Part shown: positions 26,905 to 35,425 of the stretch, in pieces
How positions within the stretch are numbered: the stretch's first letter is position 1
How the letters are laid out: each line of letters starts with the position of its first letter
Origin: Streptococcus danieliae
GTDB lineage: Bacteria; Bacillota; Bacilli; Lactobacillales; Streptococcaceae
Direction: 5' to 3'
Length of the DNA: 58,302 bases
NCBI RefSeq assembly: GCF_013415245.1
Contig: NZ_JACBXX010000022.1
Coordinates: 1-58,302, forward strand
The notes under the pieces: generated by a model
Databases searched by the model: none
The model's input: the letters and a program-made list of their open reading frames with translations, nothing else
Told to the model about the DNA's origin: nothing
Made by a program: the position numbers and the translations under genes

Positions 26905-27664
26905 CTATTTGTCCTTTACGAAATTCATGTGCAAACTGTTTATGGTAAAGTTTAGAATAGTAAAATTCTTGACCAAGAAAATCTCCTACGAGAATTAACG
27001 CAGTCTTTCGAATTCCAGCCTCCCGTACCTGATCTGCAATTGTTTCTAAGGTTCCCTTGACCACCTTTTCTTCTGGCCAGGTTGCTTTATAAATTACAAC
27101 TGCAGGAGTTGTTCGAGGATAGCCTCCTTGAACCAATTCCTCAACTACCGTCTCAATCCCTTGAACGGATAAAAAGATCGCCATAGAAGTCTGATGCTGG
27201 GCATAACTTCTCAAAGATTCCTTCTCCGGCACTGGTGTTCTACCGGCCATTCGGGTGATAATAACACTTTGCGATACCTCTGGAACGGTATACTCTGTCC
27301 CTATACTAGATGCTGCCCCTAAAAAGGAACTAACACCTGGAGTACAGTCAAAATCAATTCCTCTCTTTTTCATTTCCTCCGTTTGTTCACGAATAGAACC
27401 ATAGATAGAGAAATCTCCGGTCTGTAGACGTACCACTTTCTTGCCCTCACGGACACCTTTCTCCATGGCGTCAATAATCTCCATCAAATCCATACCAGCA
27501 CTATCGTAGATTTGAACGCCATCCTTGCAGTAATCTAGCAATTTTGGATTTACAAGAGAACCAGCATAGATGACCACATCCGCTTGACTCAACTGACGGT
27601 AGCCCTTCAAAGTGATTAATTCAACATCACCAGGACCGGCTCCTACAAAGTGTACTTTTGTCAT
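26891..27664 (-). CDS. cbiF: Cobalt-precorrin-4 C11-methyltransferase
   Basis: A 257-residue tetrapyrrole methylase. It has [54 protein letters not shown] with the CbiF-type D-F-S substitution, and [25 protein letters not shown]. The start is set at the ATG at 27664 because GAGGAG lies 5 nt before it; a TTG at 27676 in frame is less likely. Its end overlaps cbiG by 14 nt. Confidence 0.95.
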   Translation of the reverse strand: MTKVHFVGAGPGDVELITLKGYRQLSQADVVIYAGSLVNPKLLDYCKDGVQIYDSAGMDLMEIIDAMEKGVREGKKVVRLQTGDFSIYGSIREQTEEMKKRGIDFDCTPGVSSFLGAASSIGTEYTVPEVSQSVIITRMAGRTPVPEKESLRSYAQHQTSMAIFLSVQGIETVVEELVQGGYPRTTPAVVIYKATWPEEKVVKGTLETIADQVREAGIRKTALILVGDFLGQEFYYSKLYHKQFAHEFRKGQIDDES

Positions 27665-27672
27665 GACTCTCC

Positions 27673-28230
27673 TCAACTTTCTTTTTTGCAGGATAGAATA
27701 AAGGTGGGATTTTGTGGTTTAAAATAATGTCCCGATCCCAGTCCAGTCCACTGACTTGATTGAATCGATACAAATTCTACATCTACCCACGACATGGAGT
27801 CTGCAATTTGATAGGCTTCTAAAGCATTTTCCAATAAGATAAAATTTAAAACCAATCGGCCACCTGGATGTAATAAGCCATGACACCAGGAAAAAATATC
27901 CGCCATCTGTCCACCAGTGCCTCCAACAAAGATTGCATCAAAATAACCCGATAGATCCACAGGTGCTAAACCTGAAATCACTTCAAGGTTCTCACATTCA
28001 AAATGAGTTCGATTTTTTTGAATCAACTGAACCGCTTCTATTTTTCGCTCAATCGCAACGACTTCTAATTGCGGATATTCCAAGGCAGCCTGGATAGAGA
28101 TGCTCCCCGTCCCAGCACCGACATCCAAGAAACGTTTGGCTGTCCGTAAGTCCAACTTATCAATCGAGACCGCCCTAACATCCGCTTTTGTCATTGGCAC
28201 CTTGTCCCGTAAAAATAGAGAATCTTTCAT
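27673..28230 (-). CDS. cbiT: Cobalt-precorrin-6B C15-methyltransferase (decarboxylating)
   Basis: A 185-residue class-I SAM methyltransferase starting [20 protein letters not shown], which is very close to other CbiT N-termini. [18 protein letters not shown] is SAM motif [18 protein letters not shown] follows, and [15 protein letters not shown] is the CbiT block. In many genomes it is fused to CbiE. Here the frames overlap by 56 nt with cbiE instead, an arrangement close to a fusion. Confidence 0.95.
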   Translation of the reverse strand: MKDSLFLRDKVPMTKADVRAVSIDKLDLRTAKRFLDVGAGTGSISIQAALEYPQLEVVAIERKIEAVQLIQKNRTHFECENLEVISGLAPVDLSGYFDAIFVGGTGGQMADIFSWCHGLLHPGGRLVLNFILLENALEAYQIADSMSWVDVEFVSIQSSQWTGLGSGHYFKPQNPTFILSCKKES

Positions 28231-28828
28231 TAATAATCACCACCACATTCATGTCATACGTACGGTCTTCAACTTCTTCAGCGCTATAGATTTCAATCCT
28301 TTCTTCGGGATAGCTTAAATTTTCTCCAATGATAAAGTACTTTTGACAACCTCTCATCAAAGATTCCTGAGCTAGTTGATAGGGTCCGATTTTTTGATCG
28401 GTTACCATAAAAACTTTCTCAAGAGCAAAAATACGATCATAATCGGGATTTTTCGCATGGCTGCTCGTAATATAACTATCATTCAAGGGTAAAGAAATGC
28501 GACTAGCCAAATACTGAATCGAACTAATACCTGGCCAAATGCGAACACTTGTAGGAAACTTCTCCGACAACCACTTTCCAAGACCGTAGATTAAGGGATC
28601 TCCCGAAACCAGATAGACTAGATTTTGCTGCGGCATTTCTTTACTAAGAAGTACTGCTAAATCTGCCAATTTCTTGGGAGCTATTAATTCTTTGTGTCGA
28701 TAAATATCGGGGACAACCGCTAGATGCCGCTTGCTTCCAATAATTTTATCAGCCTGCTGAAATAGTCGATCCTGTGATAGAAGCCCCAAGTCCGGATTCC
28801 CGGGACCAATTCCAATAACATCAATCAT
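28175..28828 (-). CDS. cbiE: Cobalt-precorrin-7 C5-methyltransferase
   Basis: A 217-residue tetrapyrrole methylase. It has IDVIGIGPGNPDLGLLSQD, IIGSKRHLAVVPD, LVYLVSGDPLIYGLGKWL and IWPGISSIQYLASRISLPLND. Its last 18 codons overlap the start of cbiT. The ATG at 28828 overlaps the cbiD stop (ATGA) with GGAG 6 nt before it; a GTG two codons upstream is the alternative. Confidence 0.94.
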   Translation of the reverse strand: MIDVIGIGPGNPDLGLLSQDRLFQQADKIIGSKRHLAVVPDIYRHKELIAPKKLADLAVLLSKEMPQQNLVYLVSGDPLIYGLGKWLSEKFPTSVRIWPGISSIQYLASRISLPLNDSYITSSHAKNPDYDRIFALEKVFMVTDQKIGPYQLAQESLMRGCQKYFIIGENLSYPEERIEIYSAEEVEDRTYDMNVVVIINERFSIFTGQGANDKSGC

Positions 28829-29970
28829 TGCCACTCCTTTTGTAAGTATTCCAAAGGCTCCGTTGAGGCGAGATATCCTGTCCGAGAAGCAAAGAGAACA
28901 ACATCAATCTGGACCTCTGGCTTCCGATTTTTAACAAGTCGGAGACAACGTTGTTGAATCTTGTCAACCAGAACCTGATACAGATACTGGTAGCCTGCCT
29001 GCTCAATCAAATCTCCAGCAGCCTCTGTTGTTAAACAGGCATCAATATCCCTTAACAAAGGCAAAGGAGCTCCCAGCAGGGCCAAATTAGCAACCAGTGT
29101 CTCCATACGAGCATCAGCGTCTTTGCTATGAGTTGAAAAAACTCCTGCTGCAATCTTGACAAATTTTCCCATATGCCCCACAAGCAAAACCTTCGTAAAA
29201 CCAATTCTTTGAACCTCCTTCAGAATATGGCCTACAAAATTACTCATATTGACAATCAAATGAGGAGAAATTGAAAAATGCTCGCGAACAAAAGCTTCTC
29301 CGTAATTCCCAGGGACCAGTACAACTGACCGATGTCCCTGTTGATACAACATTGAAAGTTCTAGACTAATAGCTGCCTTCCAACTATCCTCTGACATCGG
29401 ATTGACGATACCAGTAGTCCCCAGTATCGAAATCCCACCCTCAATTCCCAGTCGAGAATTATAGGTCAGTTTTGCAACCTCTTCTCCCTCAGGCACAACA
29501 ATTTCCACATGACCCCCAAAATCTGAACCCAATAATGAACGTAGCGATTCTTCAATCATTCTTCGTGGGGTCGGATTAATAGCAGCCATACCAACAGCTA
29601 GAGGCATCCCTTTCTGCGTAATTCTCCCTACACCGATACCACCCTCAATGGTGATAGGTGTATTTTTCCTATCTAGCCGAAAATAGGCGTAGATAAGCAG
29701 ACCATGAGTCGCATCAGCATCGTCTCCGCCATCCTTTCGGATAGCTGCCCGTGCTCTATCTCCGTCAAACCAAGCATCCTCCACTTGCATCCAAACATCC
29801 TGACCGGAAGCAGTACGAACCAAAACACGCTCTACCAAATCTTGTTCCAAAATCATCTGCGCAGCTGCTACACTAGCTGCTGTTGCACAAGTCCCGGTCG
29901 TGTAACCTTTCCTGAGTTTCTTTCCATTGACATATGCATAGTCAGAACTTTGATCTATTCCTCCCACCAT
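28825..29970 (-). CDS. cbiD: Cobalt-precorrin-5B C1-methyltransferase
   Basis: A 381-residue CbiD. Its hallmark LRKGYTTGTCATAASVAAAQ begins about residue 19, followed by IRKDGGDDADATHGLLIYA, GGIGVGRITQKGMPLAVG, AAINPTPRRMI, GGISILGTTGIVNPMSED and LVGHMGKFVKIAAGVFSTHS. It methylates C1 after ring contraction and acetaldehyde release. It lies 3 bp behind the second cbiC copy. Confidence 0.96.
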   Translation of the reverse strand: MVGGIDQSSDYAYVNGKKLRKGYTTGTCATAASVAAAQMILEQDLVERVLVRTASGQDVWMQVEDAWFDGDRARAAIRKDGGDDADATHGLLIYAYFRLDRKNTPITIEGGIGVGRITQKGMPLAVGMAAINPTPRRMIEESLRSLLGSDFGGHVEIVVPEGEEVAKLTYNSRLGIEGGISILGTTGIVNPMSEDSWKAAISLELSMLYQQGHRSVVLVPGNYGEAFVREHFSISPHLIVNMSNFVGHILKEVQRIGFTKVLLVGHMGKFVKIAAGVFSTHSKDADARMETLVANLALLGAPLPLLRDIDACLTTEAAGDLIEQAGYQYLYQVLVDKIQQRCLRLVKNRKPEVQIDVVLFASRTGYLASTEPLEYLQKEWQ

Positions 29971-29973
29971 TCT

Positions 29974-30603
29974 CTACCCCATTCTTTCTGCTAATGCATT
30001 TACAATTGCAGCTGCTACTGTACTTCCTCCTTTTCTACCAAGAGCAACAATAGCGGGTAAAGAGCTAGCATGTAATTGTGCTTTCGACTCAGCAGCCCCC
30101 ACAAAGCCTACAGGGACACCAATTACAGGTACCGGATCCAATTGTCCTTGATCTACTAGCTCCAAAACTTTAAAAATAGATGTTGGTGCATTTCCAAACA
30201 CAAATAGCTTGGGGCCTGGGAGAGCAGCTGCATGCTCAACAGCGGCCATAGAACGCGTAATCCCCTTCTCTTTGGCCTCTTTAAAAATCTCTGGGTTATT
30301 TACTAAACAACGGTACTGAACACCCAACTTATCCAATAAGGAAGTCCGAAAACCACCCAAAACCATCGTCGTATCTGTAAAAATCGTCCCCTTTTTTCGA
30401 AAAACCTCTTGAATTGCTTCAATAGCTTGATTAGAAGACTGAATCGTTTCTAAATAATCAAAATCTGCTGTCACGAGTAAAACCCGTTTTAACATCCACT
30501 GAAAAGTCTCCTCTAACTCCTCCAGCTCAGGATACTCTTCTGCTAATCGTTGCTCAATCCATAATAGTTGATCTTTGTCCTTTGTCGATTTATGGTAGCC
30601 CAT
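29974..30603 (-). CDS. CbiC-like precorrin-8X methylmutase paralogue lacking the catalytic His (copy 2)
   Basis: A 209-residue CbiC/CobH-fold protein. At the family's catalytic-His position it has Leu (LKRVLLVTADFDYLE, residue 43). The downstream blocks typical of active CbiC are kept: FTDTTMVLGG, GITRSMAAVEHA, LFVFGNAPTSIF, GVPVGFVGAAESKAQL and ALGRKGGSTVAAAIVNAL. The adjacent upstream copy has the reverse pattern. I set the start at 30603 rather than 30690, because the latter lies inside the neighbouring gene; GGAG is about 13 nt upstream. It may form a heterodimer with its neighbour or be a decayed duplicate. Confidence 0.85.
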   Translation of the reverse strand: MGYHKSTKDKDQLLWIEQRLAEEYPELEELEETFQWMLKRVLLVTADFDYLETIQSSNQAIEAIQEVFRKKGTIFTDTTMVLGGFRTSLLDKLGVQYRCLVNNPEIFKEAKEKGITRSMAAVEHAAALPGPKLFVFGNAPTSIFKVLELVDQGQLDPVPVIGVPVGFVGAAESKAQLHASSLPAIVALGRKGGSTVAAAIVNALAERMG

Positions 30604-30613
30604 CTCTAATCCC

Positions 30614-31288
30614 TCACTCCTGATTTTGCTTTGTAGAATAGCGGACATAGTCCTCTGTTTCCACCTGCCCTGCTTGATACAAAATGGCATTCAGCACAGC
30701 AACGACCAGGGTTGCCCCACCTTTATAACCTGCATTCACAATACTGGGAAGACTTGATTGACGGACAGCCTCCTTAACTTCTAGAACGTCTAGAAATCCA
30801 ACTGGTAAAGCTAAGATAGCCGCAGCATCAAGTTCACCCGCATTCATGTTTTCTAATAAATAAGTCAATCCCTCTGTACTTTCTCCAAAAGCAAACAGTT
30901 TTGGGCCGGCAATCTCCTTGGCTAAATCAATCGCTTGCTGGGCCCTTGTTTTTCCAGACTTCAAACCACAGCCTTGTGGAACAAGACAGACATAGGTCAC
31001 CCCCATCTTATCTAAAACTCGTTTATTAATCCCATTCAAAGAAATGGGGGAATCAAATAGGATCGTTCCTTTTTCTTGAAACACAGACAGAATACTCTCT
31101 ATAGCATCTTGATGGAATTCCAAGGTTTGCAAATAATCAAAATCTCCCGTTGTGTGAATGCAACGTTTAATAATAGACTCCTCCATCTCCGATTGAAACT
31201 GATAATCAGGATACTGATCCCTAATCTCTGATTGAATGATTTGAAAACTTCGCTTTTCAATCGAAGATGGATTTTTTATATAAGACAT
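30614..31288 (-). CDS. cbiC: Cobalt-precorrin-8 methylmutase CbiC (copy 1, catalytic His present)
   Basis: A 224-residue CbiC with a normal N-terminus (SYIKNPSSIEKRSFQII) and the catalytic-His motif IKRCIHTTGDFDYLQTLEF (His45), followed by SLNGINKRVLDKMG. Several downstream family blocks have diverged. Where the other copy has GITRSMAA, this one has KTRAQQAI. FGNAPT is FGESTE, GVPVGFVGAAESK is ALPVGFLDVLEVK, and GRKGGS is GYKGGA. It migrates the C11 methyl to C12 to give cobyrinic acid. It lies 10 bp before copy 2 and follows cbiB. Confidence 0.9.
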   Translation of the reverse strand: MSYIKNPSSIEKRSFQIIQSEIRDQYPDYQFQSEMEESIIKRCIHTTGDFDYLQTLEFHQDAIESILSVFQEKGTILFDSPISLNGINKRVLDKMGVTYVCLVPQGCGLKSGKTRAQQAIDLAKEIAGPKLFAFGESTEGLTYLLENMNAGELDAAAILALPVGFLDVLEVKEAVRQSSLPSIVNAGYKGGATLVVAVLNAILYQAGQVETEDYVRYSTKQNQE

Positions 31289-31321
31289 GTAATTTCCTCC
31301 CCTAATTCTTCCATTACTGAA

Positions 31322-32260
31322 TCAACCGATATAGACCTTGTATAAAATTCCTAATAGGAGTACAAAAAATTCTACTAGATACATCAGTTTAATGGAAAGA
31401 GTGATATCTCGACGTGAAATAGGACGTAATTCGTCTCCAATCTTAGGCTTATCAATCCATTCTCCATGATAAAAATGACCACCTCCGAGTTGGATACCAA
31501 GCGCTCCGGCCAGTGGAGCTTCTGTAAAAGCACTATTTGGACTAGCATGCTGATAGCGGTCCCTCCAACCGATTCTTAAAGCCTCTTTTGAATTCAAACG
31601 AAGAAGAACCGATGAAGCAATTAACAGAAACCACGTTAAACGTGCAGGAATCAAGTTAGCTAAGTCATCCATCCGAGCGGCTACATAACCAATTGTTTGA
31701 TAGGCCTCGGTTTTATAGCCAACCATAGAGTCTAAAGTATTCACTGCCTTGTATACAAGAGCCAGTATAGGACCTCCTAAAAACAAAGCCATTAATGGAG
31801 CTACGATTCCATCTGAGGTATTTTCAACAACAGTTTCCACTGTAGCTTTAAGAATCTCTTCCTCCGATAAATTTTGAGTCTCTCGTCCTACAATCATTCC
31901 TACTTGTTGACGCCCAGCCACTAATCCACCCTGCTCTAAAGCGAACTGAACTTTCCGAGCCTCTAACTCCAAACTTTTAGCAGCCAAGCAGGTATAGGAT
32001 AGATAAATCCAAACTAGCCAATAGAGCCAAGCATGGACTCTTTGCGCCAAAAATAGTCCAAGGCAAGCTACCAAATAAGTTCCCCCGACAGTAGAAATCC
32101 AGAGCAGAGCACCAAACACATGAGGATGAGTCTTTCTTAATGACCAGCCGAGGCAGTAAGAAATCCAGTTCCCCATCCATTTAACAGGATGAGGCCAGTG
32201 ATAGGGATCTCCTAAACACATATCTAGGGCAACAGCAACCAGAATCGCCATTAGTTGCAT
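31322..32260 (-). CDS. cbiB: Adenosylcobinamide-phosphate synthase CbiB
   Basis: A 312-residue integral membrane protein joining aminopropanol (phosphate) to cobyric acid. It shows DMCLGDPYHWPHPVKWMGNW at the N-terminus, GMIVGRETQNLSEEEILKATVETVVENTSDGIVAP, AVNTLDSMVGYK and SPNSAFTEAPLAGALGIQLGG. About five hydrophobic helices are visible. Aminopropanol phosphate would come from PduX and CobD of the 48-54 kb operon. Confidence 0.95.
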   Translation of the reverse strand: MQLMAILVAVALDMCLGDPYHWPHPVKWMGNWISYCLGWSLRKTHPHVFGALLWISTVGGTYLVACLGLFLAQRVHAWLYWLVWIYLSYTCLAAKSLELEARKVQFALEQGGLVAGRQQVGMIVGRETQNLSEEEILKATVETVVENTSDGIVAPLMALFLGGPILALVYKAVNTLDSMVGYKTEAYQTIGYVAARMDDLANLIPARLTWFLLIASSVLLRLNSKEALRIGWRDRYQHASPNSAFTEAPLAGALGIQLGGGHFYHGEWIDKPKIGDELRPISRRDITLSIKLMYLVEFFVLLLGILYKVYIG

Positions 32261-32261
32261 C

Positions 32262-33617
32262 TCAATCCCTCCTTAAACGATGAAGCCATTGGTAGAACAA
32301 ATTTTCTGACTGATAAAAATGAACATGCAGGTAGCTTGCAAAACTATTCCCTTTTTGATATCCCCCTTCCCAGCTTGCCACCCTCTCGCCATCTCGCCAT
32401 TTTTCCAAATGTAATACTGGTTGCTCCTGCGTCTCAAAAATAGAATGGTGGAATTCATAACCTAAAACAATCGTTCCCTTCGGCCCAAATAAGGTATCCT
32501 CCTTGCAGACTGCTCGACAATACCCAAAGCGTTTCAACCGCTTTGTCATTCGACTGACTCCCTGAAAAATTCCGACCATGGAATGCAAAGCTCCTTCGAC
32601 TTCCAAAAACTCCCCTAAATACATAAGACCACCGCACTCAGCATAGATTGGTTTTCCTGCTTGATGAGCTTCTAAAACAGATTGACGAAAAGAAACATTC
32701 TCCGCTAGCTGGTCTGCAAAAACTTCTGGAAAACCACCTCCAAAATAATAAGCATCAGCTTCTGGCAAACGGGTATCTCTTAAAGGACTAAATGGAACTA
32801 GAGTAGCCCCTACCTTTTCGAGCCAGCTCAAATTATCAGCATAGTAAAAGTGGAAAGCTTCATCCTTGGCATATCCCAAACGCAAGGGCAAAGAAACAGA
32901 AGTTGAAAAAGGAAGGGAAGCAGGGCGAATGTCTGAATCACAGCAAGCCAATATTCGATCGATAGCAATGGTCTCCAGAGCCCGTCGTCCTAAATCTAGA
33001 AAGAGTTGATCTAATTCTGCCATCTCTTCCTGAGGAACTAAGCCTAGATGGCGAGATGGGAGTATAAAAGAGTCCTCTTTTTTTAAATAGCCAAAAACTT
33101 CTACATTGGTATAACGTTCAATCGCTCCCTTAATCAACTCGAAATGCTGCTGAGAAGCAACACGATTGATAATGACGCCAACAATTGCGACATCTGGATC
33201 GAATTCAGCAAATCCCTTCACAACAGCTGCTGCTGAAGTAGAAGTCGACTTTCCATCCACAATCAAAATGACTGGAATCCCTAATCTCTTAGCCACAGCA
33301 GCTGATGACGCACAATCTCGATCCGTTCCTAGACCATCAAACAGTCCCATAACGCCTTCAACTAAAGCAATATCAGCCTGTAACCACCCCTCCTGATAGG
33401 TCCCTCTTAAAGCCTCTACATCTGGAATCATAAACATATCTAAATTCCGAGAAGCCCGCTGACTAATCCGACTATGGTAAGCTGTATCAATATAATCTGG
33501 TCCTACCTTATAAGGTTGCACCTTATACCCTTTTAAAATTAGTGCCTGGAGTACAGCTAAAGTAACGGTCGTTTTGCCAACTCCACTTGAAGTACCTGCT
33601 AAAAGAAATTGTTTCAT
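32262..33617 (-). CDS. cbiA: Cobyrinate a,c-diamide synthase CbiA
   Basis: A 451-residue glutamine-dependent amidotransferase and the first gene of the cobalamin operon. The N-terminal ATPase domain has FLLAGTSSGVGKTTVTLAVL, YKVGPDYIDTAYHSR, VEGVMGLFDG and GVIINRVASQQHFE. The C-terminal glutaminase domain has YYFGGGFPEVFADQL, the Cys in YAECGGLMYLGEFLE and the His near GYEFHHSIF. Its 5' leader carries a terminator and EutV-type hairpins, so its expression, and that of all genes behind it, is probably under antitermination control. Confidence 0.96.
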   Translation of the reverse strand: MKQFLLAGTSSGVGKTTVTLAVLQALILKGYKVQPYKVGPDYIDTAYHSRISQRASRNLDMFMIPDVEALRGTYQEGWLQADIALVEGVMGLFDGLGTDRDCASSAAVAKRLGIPVILIVDGKSTSTSAAAVVKGFAEFDPDVAIVGVIINRVASQQHFELIKGAIERYTNVEVFGYLKKEDSFILPSRHLGLVPQEEMAELDQLFLDLGRRALETIAIDRILACCDSDIRPASLPFSTSVSLPLRLGYAKDEAFHFYYADNLSWLEKVGATLVPFSPLRDTRLPEADAYYFGGGFPEVFADQLAENVSFRQSVLEAHQAGKPIYAECGGLMYLGEFLEVEGALHSMVGIFQGVSRMTKRLKRFGYCRAVCKEDTLFGPKGTIVLGYEFHHSIFETQEQPVLHLEKWRDGERVASWEGGYQKGNSFASYLHVHFYQSENLFYQWLHRLRRD

Positions 33618-33634
33618 CGCAACTCCCCCAGAAG

Positions 33635-33676
33635 AAAAAAAGGTGCTACAAAAAAATCATTTTTTGTAGCACCTTT
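33635..33676 (-). terminator. Leader terminator in front of cbiA
   Basis: On the minus strand AAGGTGCTACAAAAA pairs with its complement, ending CACCTT followed by TTTTTTT. It lies inside the 5' leader about 18-60 nt before the cbiA start, so it acts as an attenuator. Its 5' arm overlaps the second ANTAR hairpin. Confidence 0.9.
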
Positions 33677-33708
33677 GCTCTCCACTATTGATCTCCACAA
33701 CGCTGTGG
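33668..33708 (-). promoter_or_regulatory. EutV (ANTAR) dual-hairpin site in the cbiA leader
   Basis: The first hairpin is CCAC-[AGCGTT]-GTGG at 33708-33695, with outer CTC/GAG-type pairs. The second is AGC-[AAAGGT]-GCT at 33679-33668. Both loops have A1 and G4. The second shares bases with the 5' arm of the terminator, so EutV binding would prevent termination. Confidence 0.78.
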
Positions 33709-33740
33709 TGAGGTTCCAATCAGAATCTCATGTTATCTTT

Positions 33741-33769
33741 ATTCTAATATAAAACCGCTTTCATGTCAA
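33741..33769 (-). promoter_or_regulatory. Promoter of the cobalamin operon with cre site in the spacer
   Basis: A -35 TTGACA at 33769-33764, a 17-bp spacer and a -10 TAGAAT at 33746-33741. The spacer holds TGAAAGCGGTTTTA, one mismatch from the CcpA cre consensus TGWAANCGNTNWCA. It lies directly behind the eutQ stop, with no terminator between, so eut transcripts may also read into the leader. Confidence 0.75.
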
Positions 33770-33777
33770 TCACTAAA

Positions 33778-34230
33778 TTAAGAATTTTGCCAATCTGCCG
33801 GATAGGTCACGTAGATAAAACGCGCTTTGTCCGCAACAGAGAACTGAATATCACTTCCCTTAGGAATAAAGAGCACTTCCCCGGGGCCGGCACTCATGAC
33901 CTCGTCGCCGACAAGGATGTCTAAGCGACCCTCAATGATATAGTCAATTTCATCATAGTCTAAATGCCAAGGGAAGGTGGTCTTCTCCATGGTCATCAGA
34001 CCCAGACCCAGGCGAGGACTTTCCTCTAGGGTTAGGAGGTCTCTTGTATAGACCTGATCTTTGGGATTGCCCGTATCCAGACGATCCTCTGGACGTACAT
34101 CCAGGCTTGTTAAGGCGATGGAAGCTACGCCTGCCTTGCTAACCTTTTTAGCACCCACTTTTGTTCCTAATTCCTCTAGCAGAATTTTGCGAACCAACTC
34201 TTCTAGTTGGTGGCGTTCAACTTCACCCAT
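33778..34230 (-). CDS. eutQ: Ethanolamine utilization protein EutQ
   Basis: A 150-residue cupin-fold protein. The cupin core includes TTFPWHLDYDEIDYIIEGRLDILVGDE, GPGEVLFIPKGSDIQFSV and FIYVTYPADWQN at the C-terminus, matching EutQ. EutQ has been described as an acetate-kinase-like enzyme in Salmonella. The N-terminal helix HQLEELVRKILLEELG is amphipathic and could serve as an encapsulation peptide. It is the last gene of the eut operon and overlaps eutH by 28 nt. Confidence 0.93.
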   Translation of the reverse strand: MGEVERHQLEELVRKILLEELGTKVGAKKVSKAGVASIALTSLDVRPEDRLDTGNPKDQVYTRDLLTLEESPRLGLGLMTMEKTTFPWHLDYDEIDYIIEGRLDILVGDEVMSAGPGEVLFIPKGSDIQFSVADKARFIYVTYPADWQNS

Positions 34231-35336
34231 TCTAGGTCTCCTTTACACTTCTTTTTTGTGAGGAAATAAGCCAAAAGAACTGCTGTTATTCCCCCTACTA
34301 ATTTTCCAACCATCATTGGAACAATCATCTCTGGACTTTGACCGGCGGTAAAACCTAGATGGTCTCCGATTACAAAGGAGGCGGATACCGCAAAGGCAAC
34401 GTTGATGATTTTCCCACGTCGATCCATGTCCTTCAACATCTGGAACATGGCGATATTGTTAGCCAGTGAAGCGACGAGACCTGCCGCTGCCACTTCATTC
34501 ATCCCCAACGATTTTCCAATTGCGGATAAAGGTTTATTGGCAACTTTCGTAAAAATAGCTACCAAGCCAAAAGCTCCTGCCAGCGTTACCGCGATCGTTC
34601 CGACAACTTCAAAGGCTTCTTTCAAAATATCGGTCCCCTCAGGATACAGGCTGACCAGCCACTCATTCCCGGTTAGGAGTTGGGCAGCACCAAAAGCCAG
34701 ACCTAGGGTCGCAATCATGACAATGATTTGTCCAAAAACTTCAAATCCCTTAATCATTTTTTCAGGAGCCAGGGAAAGACCTAGGAAGATAAGACCAGAC
34801 ACTAGAATAATCGGGATAAGGCTGACAAACAGTGTCCCAATCGTTAGGCCTGGAACCAAAAGACCTCCTAACAAGCAGCCAATCGGCACTGTTACAAGAC
34901 CATACAGAATTCCTCGGGCCAATAGTGGTCGGTCGTCTTTTTCGATAATTCCCAAGGCGACTGGAATCGTAAAGACGATTGTCGGCCCCATCATCGACCC
35001 CAGAACATAGGCAGCAAATTGCCCTACAGCTGGATCCTGGGCGAGGCTCAGCGCTAGCGGAGCTCCTCCCATATCATTGGCAATAAAGGTGGTTGCAAAT
35101 AGGGATGGGTCGGCCCCCACCAAACCATACAGAGGAACAACAATCGGTTTTAACAAATTTGCTAAGAGCGGTGCTACAACCATAATCCCAGCCATGGAGA
35201 GCGCCAAGGCTCCCATGGCCATAATCCCTTCTTCGAACTGCTCACTAAGTCCTAATTTACCTCCGATACACTTATCAATGGCACCGGCAATCATAAACAG
35301 GACCATGATATAAATGATGATCTCATTGATACTCAT
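34203..35336 (-). CDS. eutH: Ethanolamine permease EutH
   Basis: A 377-residue membrane protein with about ten hydrophobic helices. Blocks such as MAGIMVVAPLLANLLKPIVVPLY, FIANDMGGAPLALSLAQD, YVLGSMMGPTIVFTIPVALG and NNIAMFQMLKDMDRRGKIIN are typical of EutH. It imports ethanolamine when the free base is scarce or the pH is low. It starts 89 bp downstream of eutN, behind a large hairpin. Confidence 0.95.
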   Translation of the reverse strand: MSINEIIIYIMVLFMIAGAIDKCIGGKLGLSEQFEEGIMAMGALALSMAGIMVVAPLLANLLKPIVVPLYGLVGADPSLFATTFIANDMGGAPLALSLAQDPAVGQFAAYVLGSMMGPTIVFTIPVALGIIEKDDRPLLARGILYGLVTVPIGCLLGGLLVPGLTIGTLFVSLIPIILVSGLIFLGLSLAPEKMIKGFEVFGQIIVMIATLGLAFGAAQLLTGNEWLVSLYPEGTDILKEAFEVVGTIAVTLAGAFGLVAIFTKVANKPLSAIGKSLGMNEVAAAGLVASLANNIAMFQMLKDMDRRGKIINVAFAVSASFVIGDHLGFTAGQSPEMIVPMMVGKLVGGITAVLLAYFLTKKKCKGDLEWVKLNATN

Positions 35337-35367
35337 ATTATCCTCATTTTTCCTTTAAAATCGAAGA

Positions 35368-35411
35368 GTGAGTGCCTGTTAAGATTCCTACTCAAAACAT
35401 CAGACGCTCAC
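35368..35411 (-). other. Intercistronic hairpin between eutN and eutH
   Basis: An 11-bp stem with one mismatch (GTGAGCGTCTG with CAGGCACTCAC on the minus strand) encloses about 22 nt. It has no T run and no ANTAR-type hexaloop. It may be an RNA processing or stabilising stem that lets eutH be expressed differently from the shell genes. Confidence 0.5.
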
Positions 35412-35425
35412 CCCACTCAACTCTT

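Noticed and set aside
29974-30603. Calling the His-less CbiC copy a pseudogene
   Set aside because: The frame is full length and the other conserved blocks are better kept than in its neighbour, which argues for retained function.
33618-33780. A cobalamin riboswitch expected in front of cbiA
   Set aside because: No CCGCCACTG core or B12 box is present; the leader is fully explained by promoter, ANTAR hairpins and terminator.
34402-35010. A 202-codon plus-strand frame inside eutH
   Set aside because: It is antisense to a clear membrane permease, and its composition mirrors the eutH codon bias.
35368-35411. A sixth EutV site between eutN and eutH
   Set aside because: There is only one long stem, no paired hexaloops with A1/G4 and no terminator T run.
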